Assembly (NCBI RefSeq): GCF_004745525.1 | Contig: NZ_RKLY01000025.1 | Span: 1-35,137, forward strand | DNA: 35,137 nt | Source of the DNA: Companilactobacillus suantsaicola | GTDB lineage: Bacteria; Bacillota; Bacilli; Lactobacillales; Lactobacillaceae | Reading direction: 5' to 3' | Shown: one piece after another, positions 29,280-35,137 of the stretch | How positions within the stretch are numbered: the stretch's first letter is position 1 | How the letters are laid out: each line of letters starts with the position of its first letter | Made by a program: the position numbers and the translations under genes | The notes under the pieces: model-generated | What the model saw: the letters and a program-made list of their open reading frames with translations, nothing else | Told to the model about the DNA's origin: nothing | Databases searched by the model: none

Positions 29280-31262
29280 ATTTCTTCAAAATTAAAACGT
29301 CAAATGGCTTTAGTTCAAGTAAGTCCTTAGTTTCTTGATTCGTCAATAAGTCAATTGCCGCTGGATCTGGGTTTGAAACCTTTTTAACTTGATCACTCGT
29401 ATTGATTACGAAAGTATAGGTGTCATTTTGACCAGTTCTTTTAACAATTTCAACATCATGCTTCGTCAAATCAACCTTTATGCCCGACTGATCAAGAATA
29501 TTTTGCATGAAGAAGTTCATCGCTGAATCATCTAGCTTTGAGCCCGCGTAAAAGGCATAGCCACGTCCAAAGTGATTCTTAGTCAGCACTGAATTATCGT
29601 CGTAGAAGACCCCAGAATACTTAGCAAGTGAATGTGCGGTGACTGGTTGAATCAAATCACACACTAGACTCCCTTTGCCAATGATAGTTCTATCAGCTAC
29701 CAATTTATTTTGATGATCGAATGGTAAAGCGTCAGTTTCATCAAATTTCAAGCCTAAAACTCGTTTTAATAGCCCAGGATAGCCACCTAAGAACACATTA
29801 TCGTCTTTATCGGCAATTCCAGACATATAATCAGTCACAAAATTGCCACCATTTTCAACATAGTCTTCAATCTTCTTCGTTACTTCAGGCGAATTGGTAT
29901 ACATACTTGGAGCCACAATCAATTTATATTTCTTAAAGTCACTGGCTTTTGAAATCATGTCAACGCCAATTTTTCGATTGTAGAAAGCACGATAGTAATC
30001 GAAGACCTCTTGAACATAATCGAGATTTTTAGTTGGTCCCATGCAATCTTCTAATGCCCAATAGTCGTTCCAGTCAAAAATGATTCCGACCTGATTATTG
30101 TTTTGAGCATTCGCTAAATCTTCGGGCAGCTGCGCTAGTTCGTGTCCCAATTGCTTTAATTCCTTACCGACACGAGTCTCCATCGACAAACTGTGTGAAA
30201 TAACCGCACTGTGCAATTTCTCTGAACCATTACGCGCTTGTTTTAATTGGAAGAACTGAATCGTCTTAGCACCGTGAGCCATTGCTTGATAACTTAACAT
30301 CCGCATTTGATTAGGTTGCTTGAGTGAATTGAAAGGCTGCCAATTCTGCTGACTTGGAGTCTGCTCCATTAACATAAACGGCTTAGCCTTAACTCCACGC
30401 ATTAAATCGTGTTGCATGGCTGTAAAACTGGCTGGTGTGTCAAAACTAGGATAATTATCCCAAGAAGCGACATCCATTTCTTTAGCCCACTTGAAGTAAT
30501 CGAGATCTTTTTGCGAACCCATTAAATTAGTGGTAATCGGACGGTTGTCGAATTTTTTGATGATGTCTCGTTCCATCTTAAAATTATTGAGCAAACTATC
30601 AGATTGAAAACGGCGATAAGCCAAATCTAAGCCGGATAAAACGGGCTTGCCGTTATCATAGGTGTCACCTATCCGCATTGGAGGTATAATTTCATCCCAT
30701 GAATGGTAAGTATGGCTCCAGAAGTTAGTCCCCCAAGCGTGATTGATACTTTCGAGGTCATCGTGATATTCTTTTTTCAACCAAGTTCTGAAAGCCTTGG
30801 CACAATTATCACAATAACAATAACCATTATATTCATTTGAGATGTGCCAGTATGCGATATTGTCAACCTTGCTATAACGTTTAGCAAGTTGTTCGACTAA
30901 CTCTTTAGCTAATCTCTGAAAATCAGGACTGTTTGGACAAGCATTCTCACGTTTGCCACCAACTTGACGTCTTCCATAAGTATCAACGCGGTTGATCTGC
31001 GGATATTTGTTAGTCATCCAAAAAGGCAAGGCTCCAGTTGCGGTCGCCATGACGATTTGAATGTGATTTTTTTCTAGTAAATGAACGATTTTGTCAAGTT
31101 TTGAAAAATCAAATTTTCCTTCTTCAGGCTCTAATAATGCCCATGAGAAGACATTGATCGTCGCTGAATTGATTCCTACTGGTTTCATCAGGTCCCAGTC
31201 ATTTTGCCAAGTGTCCTCGGGCCATTGTTCCGGATTGTAGTCACCACCATATAAAATTGCCA

Positions 31263-31263
<1 letters not shown>
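29278..31263 (-). CDS. GH42 beta-galactosidase
   Basis: A 661-aa cytosolic beta-galactosidase. It starts GGDYNPEQWP, typical of GH42. The acid/base is E144 (ISNEYN) and the nucleophile is E300 (MLMEQTPS). C109, C149, C151 and C154 (CYCDNC) form the family zinc cluster. Length is normal for the family (about 650-690). Its ATG overlaps the GH1 stop by one base (TAATG), so the two are translationally coupled. There is no signal peptide, so it acts on imported oligosaccharides. Coupling to a phospho-beta-glucosidase suggests a mixed galactosyl-glucosyl substrate; the true substrate is not known. Confidence 0.92.
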
Positions 31264-32762
<1,499 letters not shown>

Positions 32763-32798
32763 TCAAGGATAGTTGCACAAAAATACCACATTTTGAAA

Positions 32799-33605
32799 CT
32801 ATTTATAGAGTCTTCGAAATTTACCTGGTGTTACTCCTTCACCGCGTTTGAACATTGAAATGAAATAACTATTGGTATTGAAACCAACATTTCGGCCTAC
32901 TTCTTCAACTGATAAGGTCGGTTCATTCAATAAAATTTCTTTAGCTTTTTTAATACGGTAATCAATTAATATTTGATGTGGTGAACTGCCATAATTATTG
33001 CGGAAAGCTTCTAGAATATACTGCAAACTGTAGTTGGTAACTTGGACAAAGTCTTCATTAGTTAAATCTTTTTGATAGTAATCACGAATCATGTTTAAGA
33101 TTGGGTCAATAATATTCTTATTCATCTGGTAATTGTGCGGATTGACTACATAATACTTTTTGATCAACAATAAAAATTCATAGACTAACGTTGAAGATTC
33201 ATAAATATCCAAACGATTATTTTCCTTAAATTCTTTATGATGAACTGAAATAAAGTCTCGTAATTTATCTTCTGGTGACTCAATATACAAATAATCGCGA
33301 AAACCTAAAACTTTGGTTATTTCGGAGATCAACAGACCTCCAAAGGAAAAGTAACCAGTTGTCCAAGACCCCTTTTTTGAATGATAATTATGAGGTATAT
33401 TCTGATTAATTAAAATACCCTGATTTCGTTTCAATTCAATTTCTCTACCTTCAATATTTACTATTCCTGTACCAGAATATGTTTGCAACCAGTGAACATA
33501 GTTATACCCTTTCGGTCTAGACACGTTCTCTTGTCGCCATTTATATCCAATACTGTCAACATACAAAGGCAGTGATCTGTCCTTTGCTTTGAAGCTATAC
33601 CTCAT
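32799..33605 (-). CDS. AraC-family transcriptional regulator
   Basis: A 268-aa regulator with an N-terminal cupin-like sugar-binding domain (about 25-100, GYNYVHWLQTYSGTGIVNIE) and a C-terminal double helix-turn-helix of AraC type (about 168-265), with LQYILEAFRNNYGSSPHQIL and the family signature VEEVGRNVGFNTNSYFISMF followed by GVTPGKFRRLYK. The start has AAGGTG before it. It is divergent from the EIIC at 33717 and just ahead of GH1-GH42, so it probably activates both sides in response to the imported glycoside. Confidence 0.9.
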   Translation of the reverse strand: MRYSFKAKDRSLPLYVDSIGYKWRQENVSRPKGYNYVHWLQTYSGTGIVNIEGREIELKRNQGILINQNIPHNYHSKKGSWTTGYFSFGGLLISEITKVLGFRDYLYIESPEDKLRDFISVHHKEFKENNRLDIYESSTLVYEFLLLIKKYYVVNPHNYQMNKNIIDPILNMIRDYYQKDLTNEDFVQVTNYSLQYILEAFRNNYGSSPHQILIDYRIKKAKEILLNEPTLSVEEVGRNVGFNTNSYFISMFKRGEGVTPGKFRRLYK

Positions 33606-33634
33606 TCTTTCACCTTCAATATGTTATATTTAGC

Positions 33635-33675
33635 TAGCATTATCTTTAATTACAATAACATTTTGATATGCTAGA
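33635..33675. promoter_or_regulatory. divergent promoter region with spaced inverted half-sites
   Basis: CTAGCAT (33635-33641) and ATGCTAG (33669-33675) are inverted half-sites 34 bp apart from start to start, about three helical turns. A candidate plus-strand promoter, TTACAA (33651-33656) and TAGATT (33673-33678) with a 16-nt spacer, overlaps them. Possible AraC-type binding; weak evidence. Confidence 0.35.
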
Positions 33676-33716
33676 TTAAAGGTAATCAAGCGGAAAGGAA
33701 ATGAGGTTTTAAAAAT

Positions 33717-35024
33717 ATGAAAGCGATTACAAATTGGTTTCAGAATAGTTTTAGTCCAGCATTAGCAAAATTCAGTAATATGAAATACATGCTGGCTTTG
33801 CGTGATGGAATGATCATTACCGTCCCATTCACAATTTTCGGAAGTATCTTTATGATTCTAGCAAACTTACCTATTCCAGGATGGACAGAATTGGTAGCTC
33901 CGTATCAAGCTAGATTACAATCAGCCGTTTCAGTAACATTTGGTATTTTGGCCGTCATCGTTGCTATCGGTATGAGTCATGAAATGGCCAAATTAAACAA
34001 AATCGATACGTTGACTGGTACTGCGATTGGTGTTTCCGCATTCCTACTTTGCATGTTAAATGATAAATTTCAAATCGATCCAGCTACATTAGGAACAGAC
34101 GGAATGTTTACCGCAATTATTGTTTCAATTATTTCAAGTGAAATTGTTGCCTTCTTCATTAGAAGACACATTGTTATTACTTTACCTGATTCTGTTCCAC
34201 CAGCTGTTGCAAGCTCATTCGTTGCTTTAATCCCAGCTTGCGCATCTTTAGGATTCTTCTGGATAATCAGAGTATTGTTTAACGTTAAAATCAATGCTGT
34301 TATTCAAGCAATCTTTTCACCATTAGTAAGTGGTTTGAATAGTTTCTGGGGAGTCGAATTTGCATTATTCTTAACATTGATTCTTTGGACAGTTGGTATC
34401 CATGGCAATAATGTTTTAGGTGCCGTTGCATCACCCGTTTACACTTACTTCTTAACAGCCAATATCAAACAAGTTTCAAAAGGTATTGCTCCAACACATA
34501 TTACTGCTGATGGTTTCCTTGACTTCGGTATGAATATCGGTGGTACTGGTGCAATTCTAGCTCTAGTCATCTGTTGTTTATTATTTGCTAAGAGTAAACG
34601 TTACAAGCAATTAGCAAAACTGGGAGCTATTCCTTCAGTCTTTGAAATCAGTGAACCTATTATGTTTGGTTTCCCAGTTGTCTTAAATCCAACTCTAGCA
34701 ATTCCATTCATTGCCATCCCTATGGTTCTACAAGGCATTACTTACTTCTTAATGAAAGCACACATCATTGGAATGGTCATCGCCCAAGTTCCATGGACAA
34801 CTCCAATTTTCATCAATGGTTATCTTATTACCGGTGGTGATTGGCGTGCCCCAGTATGGCAATTGATCGAATTAATTATTGCCGTTGCTGTTTATCTACC
34901 ATTCTTCAAAGTTCTTGATAAAGCAGCTTATAAACAAGAAAACGCTGAAGCTACTGAGGCAGACTACGCAGAAAAATCTGAAAAAGCAGAAAAAACTAAC
35001 AAAAGTTTCAATGGAAATACGTAA
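33717..35024 (+). CDS. PTS cellobiose-family EIIC permease (orphan, second copy)
   Basis: A 435-aa paralog of the EIIC at 1729, aligning from the first helix (FSNMKYMLALRDGMIITVPFTI) to the C-terminal helix (YLPFFKVLDK). It carries the same ISEPIMFGFPVVLNP motif and ends in a charged, Glu/Lys/Ala-rich tail. EIIA and EIIB are absent. It is transcribed away from the AraC-type gene and probably feeds the GH1-GH42 pair. A full-consensus cre box spans its start codon. GAGG lies ten bases before the ATG. A terminator follows at 35076. Confidence 0.92.
   Translation: MKAITNWFQNSFSPALAKFSNMKYMLALRDGMIITVPFTIFGSIFMILANLPIPGWTELVAPYQARLQSAVSVTFGILAVIVAIGMSHEMAKLNKIDTLTGTAIGVSAFLLCMLNDKFQIDPATLGTDGMFTAIIVSIISSEIVAFFIRRHIVITLPDSVPPAVASSFVALIPACASLGFFWIIRVLFNVKINAVIQAIFSPLVSGLNSFWGVEFALFLTLILWTVGIHGNNVLGAVASPVYTYFLTANIKQVSKGIAPTHITADGFLDFGMNIGGTGAILALVICCLLFAKSKRYKQLAKLGAIPSVFEISEPIMFGFPVVLNPTLAIPFIAIPMVLQGITYFLMKAHIIGMVIAQVPWTTPIFINGYLITGGDWRAPVWQLIELIIAVAVYLPFFKVLDKAAYKQENAEATEADYAEKSEKAEKTNKSFNGNT
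33718..33731 (+). promoter_or_regulatory. cre box overlapping the EIIC start codon
   Basis: TGAAAGCGATTACA fits the cre consensus TGWAANCGNTNWCA at every position and covers codons 1-5 (Met-Lys-Ala-Ile-Thr). CcpA bound here would act as a roadblock rather than block initiation. Confidence 0.65.
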
Positions 35025-35075
35025 GCAGTAAATAACCGACCGTATTGATTTTCTGATTTCTTTCAGAACGCAAAA

Positions 35076-35112
35076 ACACCCGACTTTCTTTCCAGAAAGT
35101 CGAGTGCTTTTT
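35076..35112 (+). terminator. intrinsic terminator of the second EIIC gene
   Basis: CACCCGACTTTC pairs with GAAAGTCGAGTG (one mismatch), with a 6-nt loop and CTTTTT after it on the plus strand. Confidence 0.85.
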
Positions 35113-35137
35113 CTTCTATAATTGTTGGTTTAGGCTT

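Overview
The window looks like a chromosomal carbohydrate-use region of a low-GC Gram-positive lactic acid bacterium, most likely a Lactobacillaceae member of the Companilactobacillus/Lactiplantibacillus kind. The basis is AT-rich DNA, AGGAGG-type ribosome sites, CcpA (cre) boxes, cellobiose-type PTS permeases, a maltose phosphorylase/beta-phosphoglucomutase pathway and a DexB-like glucosidase. The genus is an inference from gene content. No rRNA, tRNA, CRISPR array, transposase or phage gene was seen.

Layout. (1) 1-9,050: an orphan PTS EIIC with a GH1 phospho-beta-glucosidase, a XylR-like ROK repressor, a GH31 alpha-xylosidase and a Cof-type HAD phosphatase. The same inverted-repeat operator and a cre box occur in both the EIIC and the GH31 promoters, so the ROK protein between them probably controls both. 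(2) 9,260-26,220: a large maltodextrin locus on the minus strand. It holds a LacI-type MalR, five GH13 enzymes, the MalEFG importer without its ATPase, a GH65 maltose phosphorylase, beta-phosphoglucomutase and an aldose 1-epimerase. Two promoters share a 14-bp operator placed 12 nt from the -35 box. None of the glycosidases has a signal peptide, so dextrins are imported and cut inside the cell to glucose and beta-glucose 1-phosphate. (3) 26,300-29,280: a membrane processive glycosyltransferase and three small proteins of unknown role. (4) 29,278-35,137: a GH1 phospho-beta-glucosidase and GH42 beta-galactosidase pair, an AraC-type regulator, and a divergent second orphan EIIC. The EIIC and GH1 of this block are paralogs of those at the left end.

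The least explained structure is a family of about 110-175 bp foldable intergenic repeats (seven copies: 99-232, 3153-3316, 3602-3773, 7537-7700, 8024-8194, 9213-9258, 27797-27907). They share the end motif AGTATGCCGTCCTCCGC and a long outer stem whose two arms change together from copy to copy. Most lie just after the stop codon of a minus-strand gene and before an intrinsic terminator. Two pairs face each other in the gaps of the ROK/xylosidase region.

Several reading-frame starts were moved: GH31 to a GTG at 7372, GH13 to a GTG at 25173, DexB-like to a TTG at 16579, MalR to an ATG at 26215, GH1 to an ATG at 32702 and HAD to an ATG at 9042.
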